A DNA stretch of 17,087 nucleotides, taken from contig DEBN01000162.1 of the NCBI GenBank assembly GCA_002348825.1, positions 1 to 17,087 of the forward strand, read 5' to 3'. Shown one piece after another: positions 7,362 through 14,917 of this stretch. Under the pieces are notes generated by a model, which did not search any database, was not told the origin of the DNA, and worked only from the letters and a program-made list of their open reading frames with translations. The position numbers were made by a program, and so were the translations under genes. The DNA is from Gammaproteobacteria bacterium UBA2955 (lineage in GTDB: Bacteria; Pseudomonadota; Gammaproteobacteria; Pseudomonadales; Azotimanducaceae). How positions within the stretch are numbered: the first letter of the stretch is position 1; each line of letters opens with the position of its first letter.

Positions 7362-8795
7362 ATGACGAGCTCTTTCTATTGGTACGACTTAGAAACCTCT
7401 GGTACCGACCCTAAATGGGACCGTATGGTGCAAGTGGCAGGGCTGCGTACCGACGAGGATTTGAACGTTATCGGAGACGAGTTGTGTACCTACGTGCGTT
7501 TGGGGGAAGACGTGTTGCCGAATCCAGAGGCGTGTTTAGTCACAGGGATTATGCCCGAGACATTACAGCGCGAAGGAATTCCCGAGGTGCAAGCTTGGGA
7601 AGAGATCACGCGCCGGTTCACCGTCCCTGAGACCTGCGTAGTGGGGTACAACAGTCTGCGTTTTGACGACGAATTCGTGCGTTACGGGTTGTACCGACAT
7701 TTGTTTGATCCTTACGCAAGAGAGTGGCAAAACGGCTGCTCGCGGTGGGATATTTTGGATCTCGTGAGAGCAGCGGGAGGCTTGCGCCGCGACGGTATTC
7801 ACTGGCCACAAAACGAGGACGGGCTGCCCGTCTATAAGTTAGAAGAGCTCACCAAAGCGAATGGCATTGGCCATAGCAATGCGCACGATGCCCTAGCAGA
7901 TGTCCATGCCACAATCGCGATGGCGCGTTTGATCAAGCAGCAGCAACCCAAGCTATTCGACTACTATTTCGCGCTCCGCAACAAGCGGGCTGTGCGTGAG
8001 GTGCTGGAACCTTACGGTTCGCAGTTGCTTGTGCATGTGAGTGGCATTTACCCGCGCGAGCGTTTTGGGGTTGCGCCGGTAGTGTCATTGACTCGGCATC
8101 CGACCAATACCAATTCCGTAATTGTCGTCGATCTGGCGCAGGACATAACTTCTTTGCTTGAGCAATCCGAGCACGAGATCCGTAACCAATTGTTCACCTC
8201 TGGTCAGCGCGACCGGCCGCCCCTGAAAGAGATCAAAATCAATCGCTGCCCATTTATCGCTCCGATTGATGTACTCGATGACGAGAATATTCAGCGGTTA
8301 CAGCTGAATATGCGCGATATAAAAGAGCGTGCGCGACGATTAAAACAACCAGGGCTGATGCAGAAAATCAGGCGCGTCTATACGCAGCCGAAACAGCAGC
8401 CCGCCGATGACGTAGATGCCGCTCTTTATCAGGGATTTTTGCAAGATGAGGATCGCTCGCGTTGCCTGCACTTCCATGCAAGTCGGCGGCAGGGCGACTG
8501 GCCTGAGATGGACTTCAGCGACCCGCGCCTGATGCCGCTGGTGCAGCGCATGAAGGCGCGCAGTCACCCGGATTTACTGGACTCTAAAGAGCAGGGGCAA
8601 TGGGAAGAATTCGTCGCGCGCAAACTCCATGGCGAGGGCGATTGGCTGAACCTGCAGCAGTTCCACGCCCGGCTCGATGAACTTAGCGCAACATTGGAAG
8701 CTGCGGGCGAAACGTTAAAACTTGGGCATATGCAACAATTGCGTGAGTACGGGCGCGCGTTGAGTGAGCGTTACCCTGAGTCATCAGGCGCGTAA
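7362..8795 (+). CDS. sbcB: Exodeoxyribonuclease I (SbcB/ExoI)
   Basis: Processive 3'-to-5' single-strand DNA exonuclease acting in recombination and mismatch repair. The 477-residue length matches E. coli ExoI. The N-terminal DEDDh nuclease domain is complete: Asp9 and Glu11 in YDLETSG, the second Asp in NSLRFDDEF (Asp102 or 103), and His175 and Asp180 in HDALADV. The rest matches the ExoI SH3-like and C-terminal domains, for example NKRAVREVLEP and INRCPFIAP. ATG 7362 is preceded by AAAGG at 7348-7352 (9-nt spacing); a second AAAGGA sits too close to serve. The stop is followed within 2-11 bp by the ABC ATPase gene, implying co-transcription. Any promoter must lie inside the divergent transporter gene because only 19 bp separate the two starts. 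Confidence 0.97.
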   Translation: MTSSFYWYDLETSGTDPKWDRMVQVAGLRTDEDLNVIGDELCTYVRLGEDVLPNPEACLVTGIMPETLQREGIPEVQAWEEITRRFTVPETCVVGYNSLRFDDEFVRYGLYRHLFDPYAREWQNGCSRWDILDLVRAAGGLRRDGIHWPQNEDGLPVYKLEELTKANGIGHSNAHDALADVHATIAMARLIKQQQPKLFDYYFALRNKRAVREVLEPYGSQLLVHVSGIYPRERFGVAPVVSLTRHPTNTNSVIVVDLAQDITSLLEQSEHEIRNQLFTSGQRDRPPLKEIKINRCPFIAPIDVLDDENIQRLQLNMRDIKERARRLKQPGLMQKIRRVYTQPKQQPADDVDAALYQGFLQDEDRSRCLHFHASRRQGDWPEMDFSDPRLMPLVQRMKARSHPDLLDSKEQGQWEEFVARKLHGEGDWLNLQQFHARLDELSATLEAAGETLKLGHMQQLREYGRALSERYPESSGA

Positions 8796-8798
8796 AGG
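8794..8798 (+). promoter_or_regulatory. Ribosome binding site deciding the ABC ATPase start
   Basis: AAAGG overlaps the sbcB stop codon and lies 8 nt before ATG 8807. The alternative GTG start at 8798 would have no comparable site upstream. Confidence 0.6.
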
Positions 8799-8806
8799 TG
8801 AGCGTA

Positions 8807-9547
8807 ATGACATCGCCTTCTGACGCATGCGTGAGCTTTCATGGGGTGAGTAAAAAATTTGGTGAGTTGGTGGTTTTCAACGAGTTGTCGCTTGCTTTAC
8901 CCAGTGGACAAACCACGGCAATCGTCGGAGCTAGCGGCAGCGGTAAGACAACGTTATTACAGATGGTGAATGCCCTGGAACGTCCGGATAGTGGCTCACT
9001 GCAGGTCTTTGGTGAGCCCATTCCGCAGCATCAGTTGCAGCAGTTTCGTCATCGTATTGGCTATGCAGTGCAGGGTGCGGGGTTATTTCCGCATTTGTCA
9101 GCGCGCGACAACGTTACTTTGGTGGCGCGCTTGCTTGGGTGGTCGGAACAACGAATCCAACAACGTTTTGCCGAATTGCTGCAGGCTATGGCGCTACCGG
9201 CGAATGTCGCAGATCGACCGCCTCGAGAGTTGTCCGGGGGTCAACAACAGCGCCTTGGGCTGTGTCGGGCCTTGATGCTGAGTCCAGATATGTTGCTGTT
9301 GGATGAGCCGTTTTCCGCGGTGGATCCGGTAACCCGACTTGGGCTTTACGAGCGTTTCGAGGAAGTGCAACAGATGCATGCGGTTAGTACCCTACTGGTC
9401 ACTCACGACATCAGAGAGGCGCGACGTCTAGCAGACGTTTTGGTGGTGTTGGATCAGGGCCGGATTGTTCAAAGCGGATCGCCGGATGATGTCTTTGCAG
9501 ATCCAGCGAGCCCCTATGTCGAGCGGTTGATCGCCAGTGTTGCGTAG
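8807..9547 (+). CDS. ABC transporter ATP-binding protein, quaternary-amine (betaine/choline) type
   Basis: ATPase subunit powering the fused binding-protein/permease encoded next. All nucleotide-binding motifs are present: Walker A GASGSGKTT, the Q-loop in YAVQGAGLFPHLS, signature LSGGQQQRLGLCRAL, Walker B MLLLDEPFSAVDP and the H-loop VTHDIREA. The VNALERPDSGS and LFPHLSARDNV segments resemble OpuCA/ProV/YehX-type ATPases. From ATG 8807 it has 246 residues, so it lacks the C-terminal CBS pair found in OpuCA and ProV that senses ionic strength; gating by that route is therefore not expected. GTG 8798 is an alternative start adding three residues. The gene overlaps the next one by 11 bp, which points to translational coupling. 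Confidence 0.93.
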   Translation: MTSPSDACVSFHGVSKKFGELVVFNELSLALPSGQTTAIVGASGSGKTTLLQMVNALERPDSGSLQVFGEPIPQHQLQQFRHRIGYAVQGAGLFPHLSARDNVTLVARLLGWSEQRIQQRFAELLQAMALPANVADRPPRELSGGQQQRLGLCRALMLSPDMLLLDEPFSAVDPVTRLGLYERFEEVQQMHAVSTLLVTHDIREARRLADVLVVLDQGRIVQSGSPDDVFADPASPYVERLIASVA

Positions 9548-11039
9548 AGTGCGCAGCGCAGTTTTGATCGCCTTTTTGGTTTTGGCGCCGGCGCTCCCGG
9601 CCGCTGAGGTTGAACCTGTCCGGGTAGCGAGCAAAAACTTTGCTGAAAATTACCTGCTGGCAGAGATCGTCGCGCAGTTGCTGGAGGGTCAAGGCATCGC
9701 TGTTGAGCGGGCCTTTGGATTGGGCGGTACCTTGATTTGCTATCAAGCGTTGTTGAATAACGAAATTGATTTGTACGTCGAGTACACCGGAACGCTGTCT
9801 CAAGCGATTTTGCAGCGGCCCGAGGTGACCGATCGGGACGATCTTAATGCGGTGATAGCCGAGCGGGGATTGCATCTAATGCCGCAGCTTGGATTTAACA
9901 ATACTTACGCCATAGCAGTACGGCGCCAGCTCGCCGAGTCGTTGGAGTTGCGCAACATCGGTGATTTGGCCAAATACCCAAAGCTGCGTCTAGTGTTTAG
10001 TCATGAGTTTCTTGAGCGCGGGGATGGATGGCCAGGATTGTCCAAACGCTATGCGCTGCCACACAGGGTTGAGGGAATTGAGCACGCTTTGGCGTATCAG
10101 GCGATTGCCGATGGCGCCATCGATGCGACCGATGCCTACAGCACGGATGGTGAATTGAGCCGCTATCCGCTGCGCGTGCTAGAAGATGACTTGGCGTATT
10201 TTCCCGCCTATATGGCGGCGCCGTTGGTGCGCTCGGCATGGCTCCGGGATGCGCCCTTGGCCGCAGAATCGGTGCGGCGGCTGGCCGGCTTGATGGACGC
10301 CTCAACCATGCAGCAGTTGAATGCTGAGGTTGCCGTGGTGGGTAAAAGTTATGCGGAGGTGGCCAGCGAATTTATTGATACCCATCGCGAGACACTGGGC
10401 GTAAATGACCTCGCCCGACAGTCGGCGACTGCAACGCTATGGACGGATATGGCCGGGCATGTGATCCGACATCTGCAATTGACCGGTTTGGCCCTGGTGG
10501 CCGCAATTGTTATTGGGCTCGCTGTTGCCCTCGCGGTTTTTGCCAATAGGCGGCTGGCGGACGCGGTGGTGTACTTTTGTGGACTACTACAAACTGTGCC
10601 CTCTCTGGCGCTGCTGGCGCTGATGATTCCGATTTTTGGTATTGGCTTTACGCCAGCGGTTGTCGCGTTGTTTCTGTATTCGCTGCTGCCCATTGTGCGT
10701 AATGCGGTGACTGCCCTAGCCACTGTAGATCCAACACTTGTTCGTGTCTCTGAGGCCCTTGGCCTGACTCGCTGGCAACAGTTGCGGCATTTGCGCTTGC
10801 CGCTGTCATTGCCGATGATCTTTGCCGGGATACGCACAGCGGCGGTTATCAGTATTGGTACCGCGACGTTAGCGGCATTTATCGGTGCAGGGGGATTGGG
10901 CGAACCGATTGTTGTTGGGTTGTCGCTGAACGACACCGATATGATACTGCGTGGCGCCATACCGGCAGCAATGCTCGCAATTTTGGCCGAGTTCTTGTTC
11001 GCGGCGTTGCAAAAGCGGGTGTCTCGTGGCTATCAATAG
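9537..11039 (+). CDS. Fused substrate-binding protein and permease of an OpuC/OsmF/EgtU-like ABC importer
   Basis: One 500-residue polypeptide carries both remaining parts of a quaternary-amine type importer. Residues 1-23 form a signal sequence (LIAFLVLAPALPAA). Residues about 27-285 are a type-II binding protein of the OpuAC/ProX-like family, with SKNFAENYLLAEI (32-44), DLYVEYTGT (78-86) and DATDAYSTDG (196-205). Residues about 313-495 form the permease, with several membrane helices and an EAA-type coupling loop (EALGLTRWQQLRHLRLPLSLP, 406-426). Known fused members such as BilEB and EgtU have permease first and binding domain last; here the order is reversed. A single permease implies a homodimer with the upstream ATPase. 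Start GTG 9537 overlaps the ATPase gene by 11 bp. Substrate could be betaine, choline, carnitine or ergothioneine; I cannot choose. Confidence 0.9.
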   Translation: MLRRVRSAVLIAFLVLAPALPAAEVEPVRVASKNFAENYLLAEIVAQLLEGQGIAVERAFGLGGTLICYQALLNNEIDLYVEYTGTLSQAILQRPEVTDRDDLNAVIAERGLHLMPQLGFNNTYAIAVRRQLAESLELRNIGDLAKYPKLRLVFSHEFLERGDGWPGLSKRYALPHRVEGIEHALAYQAIADGAIDATDAYSTDGELSRYPLRVLEDDLAYFPAYMAAPLVRSAWLRDAPLAAESVRRLAGLMDASTMQQLNAEVAVVGKSYAEVASEFIDTHRETLGVNDLARQSATATLWTDMAGHVIRHLQLTGLALVAAIVIGLAVALAVFANRRLADAVVYFCGLLQTVPSLALLALMIPIFGIGFTPAVVALFLYSLLPIVRNAVTALATVDPTLVRVSEALGLTRWQQLRHLRLPLSLPMIFAGIRTAAVISIGTATLAAFIGAGGLGEPIVVGLSLNDTDMILRGAIPAAMLAILAEFLFAALQKRVSRGYQ

Positions 11040-11098
11040 CGAATTAAAACAAACACTTTTGGGCAAGAATTTTAGTCGGGGAACCAAGGAGCGTTAGG

Positions 11099-11881
11099 GT
11101 GCAACCACTGCAGCGAGAAAATATTCGACTGGCAGCTACCGTCATGTTGGTACGAGACAACCCGTCTGGGTTGCAGGTTTATATGGTGAAGCGTCCGGGG
11201 CGCGGCGATTTTCCTGATCTGCATGTATTTCCGGGTGGCAAGGTCGATGAAGACGATTGGCAGCCGGATTTATGCCCGATGTTAAGTGACCAGGATGCAA
11301 GTGCGCGGCTGGGCGTGAATGCAGGCGGCCTAAGGTATTGGGTAGCCGTAGCTCGGGAGTGTTTTGAAGAGTGCGGGGTGTTGTTGGCGAATGACGCCGC
11401 AGGTCCGATACAGTTGGACTCGGGGCAACACGACAGTGTCGCAGCGTCTCGCCAAAGTCTTCTCAAGGGCGACATTACATGGGCTGCTGTGCTGCAACAG
11501 CAGCACGTGACCATCGCATCGGATCGGTTGGTTTATTTCAGCCACTGGATCACCCCACCGTCGGTGCCTCGTCGCTTTGATACGCGGTTTTTCCTGGCGG
11601 CCATGCCGGTGGACCAAAATGCGTTTGCGGATACGGATGAAACAGCGGACGACGGTCATTGGGTGAATCCCAGTCAGGCGTTGGCCAATGCCCGTCAAGG
11701 CGCGTGGCAAATGATCGAGCCGACCAAGCGGTCGCTGGAAACTCTGAGTCAGTATTCGAACGTCGAACTCGCGCTGCAGGAAGTAGGCGCTGAGCGCCAC
11801 GTGAAACCTTGGACTGAGGCGGCCGGACAACAGGGTATGCAGCCGTTTCGTGCAGATTGGAGCAATGGTGGTTCGGTATGA
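11099..11881 (+). CDS. Nudix hydrolase, NUDT19-like with an interrupted Nudix box
   Basis: Predicted hydrolase of a nucleoside diphosphate linked to another group, with 260 residues. The Nudix box is split: FPGGKVDEDD (44-53) is separated from the metal-binding helix ARECFEECGVLL (85-96) by about 30 extra residues, instead of the usual contiguous GX5EX7REUXEEXGU. Such an insertion is typical of the NUDT19-like group, whose mammalian member cleaves CoA, so an acyl-CoA or CoA substrate is a reasonable hypothesis. The catalytic REXXEE residues (Arg86, Glu87, Glu90, Glu91) are intact. The start is GTG 11099 with an excellent AAGGAG (11086-11091) 7 nt before it. It follows the transporter gene after 59 bp without a visible terminator and overlaps the next Nudix gene by 4 bp (ATGA). 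Confidence 0.88.
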   Translation: MQPLQRENIRLAATVMLVRDNPSGLQVYMVKRPGRGDFPDLHVFPGGKVDEDDWQPDLCPMLSDQDASARLGVNAGGLRYWVAVARECFEECGVLLANDAAGPIQLDSGQHDSVAASRQSLLKGDITWAAVLQQQHVTIASDRLVYFSHWITPPSVPRRFDTRFFLAAMPVDQNAFADTDETADDGHWVNPSQALANARQGAWQMIEPTKRSLETLSQYSNVELALQEVGAERHVKPWTEAAGQQGMQPFRADWSNGGSV

Positions 11882-12471
11882 GTGAGATATCGAAGCCGCA
11901 CGAACTGGATTGGCAGCGCCTTGGGTCGCGGTATGAAGACGCTGGACTGATGCTGTTTGAAAAGCGCATTGATAAATTGCGTAACCCGCGTAACGACAAA
12001 GTATTTGAACGTCTGGTGCTGGAATCGGTGGACTGGGTGAATGTGGTCGCTCTGGATGCGGACGGACGAAGCCTGATGATCAGACAGTATAGATTCGGTG
12101 TCGGCTACACTACGTTGGAGACGCCGGGTGGCATGGTGGACCCGGGTGAAGATTCAAAAATCGCTGCAGCGCGGGAGCTTTTAGAGGAAACCGGTTATGT
12201 CAGCGATAAGTGGCGTTATCTGGGTGCGGTCGAACCCAATCCGGCTTTTCATAATCACCTGTGTCATCACTGGTTGGCAGAAGATGTCTATCGCGCACAG
12301 TCTCAAGATTTAGGCGAGGGTGAGTCAATCGCGCTGGAATTCATGACCCAAGAGCAGGTGCGCGGTGCGGTGGGCAGTGGTGAGTTGAAACACGCCTTGG
12401 CGCTGTCCGCGCTTGCGCGGGTCTTTCCGATCTGGCCAATGCCCTTTGTGCAGGCGGAACCTATAGCCTAA
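11878..12471 (+). CDS. Nudix hydrolase, ADP-ribose pyrophosphatase-like
   Basis: Predicted ADP-sugar or related nucleoside-diphosphate hydrolase of 197 residues. It has a complete canonical Nudix box at about residues 85-107 (GMVDPGE, seven residues, RELLEETGY), fitting GX5EX7REUXEEXGU. The preceding IRQYRFGVGYTTLETPGG is the characteristic approach strand of ADP-ribose pyrophosphatases (NudF/NUDT5 group). After the box, EPNPAFHNHLCHHWLAEDV is also family-like. I chose ATG 11878 because it overlaps the stop of the upstream Nudix gene as ATGA, a hallmark of translational coupling, and has a GGTGG-like site upstream. A longer frame from 11857 would add seven residues lying inside the upstream gene. 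No terminator is visible after it. Confidence 0.9.
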   Translation: MSEISKPHELDWQRLGSRYEDAGLMLFEKRIDKLRNPRNDKVFERLVLESVDWVNVVALDADGRSLMIRQYRFGVGYTTLETPGGMVDPGEDSKIAAARELLEETGYVSDKWRYLGAVEPNPAFHNHLCHHWLAEDVYRAQSQDLGEGESIALEFMTQEQVRGAVGSGELKHALALSALARVFPIWPMPFVQAEPIA

Positions 12472-12688
12472 GGCGGAAGCTGTTTAGCCGATTGGGGGAA
12501 TGGTTTAAGCCTACAATATAGAGGCGTTGCCATGCCGGTTGGCTGGGTCCTATGGTGAGCTAGCAAATGAGCCGATGATGGTAAAGGGTGGCGTACCGAG
12601 ACGGTTAGCTTCGTTGTGGATGCTGATACACTAAGTCCTTTGGGGATCAGCCTTGGAAATTACGTGGGCTGATCGCACTGCAAGGCAT
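12472..12688 (+). promoter_or_regulatory. Intergenic region with candidate promoters for the PLP-enzyme gene
   Basis: No gene is recognised here. The best promoter candidate is TTAGCT (12605-12610), a 16-nt spacer and TACACT (12627-12632) with an extended -10 TG at 12624-12625. It would start transcription near 12639, about 60 nt before the coding start. A second -10-like TACAAT at 12512-12517 lacks a good -35 at proper distance. Confidence 0.35.
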
Positions 12689-12692
12689 AGGA
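12689..12692 (+). promoter_or_regulatory. Ribosome binding site deciding the PLP-enzyme start
   Basis: AGGA followed by AAATT stands 5 nt before GTG 12698. The upstream TTG at 12653 has only a loosely placed GGGGAT, so the GTG start is preferred. Confidence 0.55.
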
Positions 12693-12697
12693 AAATT

Positions 12698-13933
12698 GTG
12701 AAAGGCTTTACTAGCAAAATTGTGCACAGCGACCGTCTGGGGGGTGTAGAACACGGGGCCGTGCACAAACCCGTTCACGATTCCGTGGCCTTTAGTTTTG
12801 ATGATGCCCAAGAGTTGGCCGCGGTTTTTCAGGGAGTAAAGCCTGGATATACCTACGGCCGGCAGGTTAACCCCACCGTTGGCGCACTCGAGAAGAAAAT
12901 CACCGCGATGGAAGGTGGGCTAGGCTCAGTGTGTTTCGGTACCGGCATGGCGGCCATAGGTACGACCATGTTTGCGTTGCTGCGTGCTGGCGACCATGTG
13001 GTCTCGAGCGCATTTCTGTTTGGCAACACCACCAGTTTGTTTAATAGCTTCGGACGCCAAGGCCTAGACGTCAGTTTTGTCGATGCAACCGATGTTGCAA
13101 ACGTGGCGAATGCGATCACCGCTCAAACTAAAATGGTGTTTGTTGAAACCATAGCCAACCCGCGTACGCAGATTGCGGACCTCGAGGCAATTGGCGAACT
13201 TTGCCAACAACGGGGGTTGATCTACGTTGTCGATAACACGATGACATCGCCGTTCTTATTCCAGCCGCGTCAGGTTGGTGCGAGTTTGGCTATCAACAGT
13301 CTCACGAAGTACATCAGCGGTCACGGCAACGTGCTGGGGGGCGTGGTTACCGAGCTGGGAAACTTTGATTGGAACGCGTTTGCTAACATTTACGATGAAT
13401 ACCAAAACGGTGATAGCGCCCTTTGGGGGATCGTGCAGATACGTAAAAAAGGCCTGCGGGATTTCGGCGCGGCGCTGAGCGCCCAATCTGCTCATGACAT
13501 AAGTAAGGGCGCGGAGACTTTGGCTCTGCGCCTGGATCGGCAGTGTTCGAACGCTCAGGTCTTGGCGGAGTTTTTGGCGGGCCAACCAGCGAGCTGTGTT
13601 AACGCAGTGTACTATCCGGGGCTGTCACATCATCCTCAGCACCAGCGGTGTCGGGCGCTGTTCGGGCGGTGTGGCGCGATCCTCAGTTTCGAATTGGCAC
13701 CAGAGCGTGATCTCTGGCAATTCCTGAACGCGTTGCAAGTGGCCATTAAATCCACCAATTTAGGCGACAACCGTACGCTCGTCATTCCGGTCTCGCAAAG
13801 CATCTACCACGAGGTGGGTGCCAAGGTGCGCAAAGAAATGGGCATTGCAGATACGCTAGTGCGCGTGTCGGTGGGTATAGAAGACATAGAGGATGTGCTG
13901 GAGGACTTTGGTCTGGCGTTCGCCGGCAGTTAA
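12698..13933 (+). CDS. Cys/Met-metabolism PLP-dependent enzyme (cystathionine gamma-synthase family)
   Basis: Pyridoxal-phosphate enzyme of the trans-sulfuration family, 411 residues from GTG 12698. Visible motifs are the phosphate-binding TYGRQVNPT (52-60, with the Tyr-x-Arg that reaches into the partner subunit), GTGMAAI, the cofactor-ring Asp179 in VVDNTMTSP, and the Schiff-base Lys204 in NSLTKYISGHGNVLGG. The C-terminal section (LVIPVSQSIYHEV then VRVSVGIEDIEDVLEDF) matches the family's substrate-binding domain. The opening VKGFTSKIVHSDR is the expected N-terminus of this subgroup. The family includes cystathionine gamma-synthase, O-acyl-homoserine sulfhydrylase, cystathionine gamma-lyase and methionine gamma-lyase, and I cannot separate these from sequence alone. 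A dehydrogenase gene follows after 32 bp and is probably co-transcribed. Confidence 0.9.
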   Translation: MKGFTSKIVHSDRLGGVEHGAVHKPVHDSVAFSFDDAQELAAVFQGVKPGYTYGRQVNPTVGALEKKITAMEGGLGSVCFGTGMAAIGTTMFALLRAGDHVVSSAFLFGNTTSLFNSFGRQGLDVSFVDATDVANVANAITAQTKMVFVETIANPRTQIADLEAIGELCQQRGLIYVVDNTMTSPFLFQPRQVGASLAINSLTKYISGHGNVLGGVVTELGNFDWNAFANIYDEYQNGDSALWGIVQIRKKGLRDFGAALSAQSAHDISKGAETLALRLDRQCSNAQVLAEFLAGQPASCVNAVYYPGLSHHPQHQRCRALFGRCGAILSFELAPERDLWQFLNALQVAIKSTNLGDNRTLVIPVSQSIYHEVGAKVRKEMGIADTLVRVSVGIEDIEDVLEDFGLAFAGS

Positions 13934-13965
13934 CTCGCTTAATCGAACAACTTAGGGGGCTCGCG

Positions 13966-14727
13966 ATGCGATTAGAAGAAAAAGTGGCAATTATTACCGG
14001 CGGTGCAGGTGGCATTGGCGCTGCCGCGGCTGAGCGTTTCCTGCAAGAAGGTGCCTATGTGCTGCTGGTCGACCTCGATGAAGATGCATTGGCCGAGACT
14101 TGCACGCGGCTCGGCAGTAACCGTGTCAGTTACCTTGTCGGCGATGTTACCCAGGCGGCAGATAACCAAGCCATGGTTGATACCGCGACCCAGCGCTACG
14201 GTGGCTTGGACGTGTTTCTGGCTAATGCCGGTATCGAGGGCAATGTTGCGAGCTTGCTGGATTATCCGGAGCAACGCTTTGACGAACTGATGGCGATAAA
14301 TGTCAAAGGCCCGTTCCTAGGTTTGCGTGCAGCGATCCCGGCCATGCGTCGGCGCGGCGGTGGCAGTGTCATTATAACGTCTAGCATTGCTGGTCTCACT
14401 GGTGCGCCCCGATTAGCCCCTTACGCCACCAGCAAACACGCGGTAATTGGTTTGATGCGATCGGCGGCTAAGGAATTTGCGCCAGAGGGCATCCGCGTCA
14501 ATACGGTTAATCCGTCGCCCGTAAACACGCGCATGATGCGCTCGATCGAACAAGGCTTGAGTCCGGATGAGCCGGAACAAGCCGTGCAAGTACTGACAGC
14601 GGGCATCCCAATGCAGCGCTACGCTGAGCCCCAAGACATTGCCAACTTAATGTTGTTTTTGGCCAGTGACGAAAGCGCCTTTATCACTGGATCCGTCTAC
14701 TCTGCAGACGGAGGCAGCGCCGCTTAA
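13966..14727 (+). CDS. Short-chain dehydrogenase/reductase, classical SDR, NAD-type
   Basis: Oxidoreductase of 253 residues with a Rossmann fold. The cofactor-binding glycine motif is TGGAGGIG (11-18). Asp36 at the end of the second strand (LLVDLD) predicts preference for NAD(H) over NADP(H). NAG (87-89), Asn112, Ser140, Tyr153 and Lys157 (YATSK) form the structural and catalytic set. PGxxxT-like sequence appears as NPSPVNTRM, and the C-terminus FITGSVYSADGGSAA is the usual SDR ending. ATG 13966 has AGGGGG (13954-13959) six bases upstream. The substrate is unknown; neighbours suggest only that it might process a product of the sulfur-amino-acid enzyme upstream, which is conjecture. Confidence 0.92.
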   Translation: MRLEEKVAIITGGAGGIGAAAAERFLQEGAYVLLVDLDEDALAETCTRLGSNRVSYLVGDVTQAADNQAMVDTATQRYGGLDVFLANAGIEGNVASLLDYPEQRFDELMAINVKGPFLGLRAAIPAMRRRGGGSVIITSSIAGLTGAPRLAPYATSKHAVIGLMRSAAKEFAPEGIRVNTVNPSPVNTRMMRSIEQGLSPDEPEQAVQVLTAGIPMQRYAEPQDIANLMLFLASDESAFITGSVYSADGGSAA

Positions 14728-14906
14728 AACCCGCCTGAGCGGCGATAAAATAGTTGAGGAAATAAGCAACTGGGCTTAAGTTGTCTCGTTTCGGCGCAGG
14801 CTTTTCGTCAACATGTCGCGCCAAGGTAATGCTAGACGCATAGCGTCATAACGTTCCACCTCAGGTAAAAAAAGTACCCAGGTATGAGCGCTTCGATACA
14901 AACGAT
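14728..14906. other. Intergenic region before purC, with small inverted repeats
   Basis: No clear promoter is visible for purC. Small inverted repeats occur: CAACT (14767-14771) with AGTTG (14779-14783), and GACGC (14835-14839) with GCGTC (14843-14847). No PurR-type operator is seen. On the minus strand a frame ending at TAA 14776 gives a protein-like stretch (see findings), but I cannot support it as a gene. Confidence 0.4.
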
Positions 14907-14917
14907 AAGGAGTAACA

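Noticed and set aside
14731..14742. CCGC-CTGA-GCGG after the SDR gene as a terminator
   Set aside because: The stem is only four base pairs and no T-run follows.
14753..14781. TTGAGG-N17-TAAGTT as a purC promoter
   Set aside because: The -10 match is poor and there is no supporting feature, so it is not listed.
14891..14910. A possible PurR operator near the purC start (ACAAACGATAAGG)
   Set aside because: It lacks the symmetric Pur-box pattern; the resemblance is confined to a few bases.
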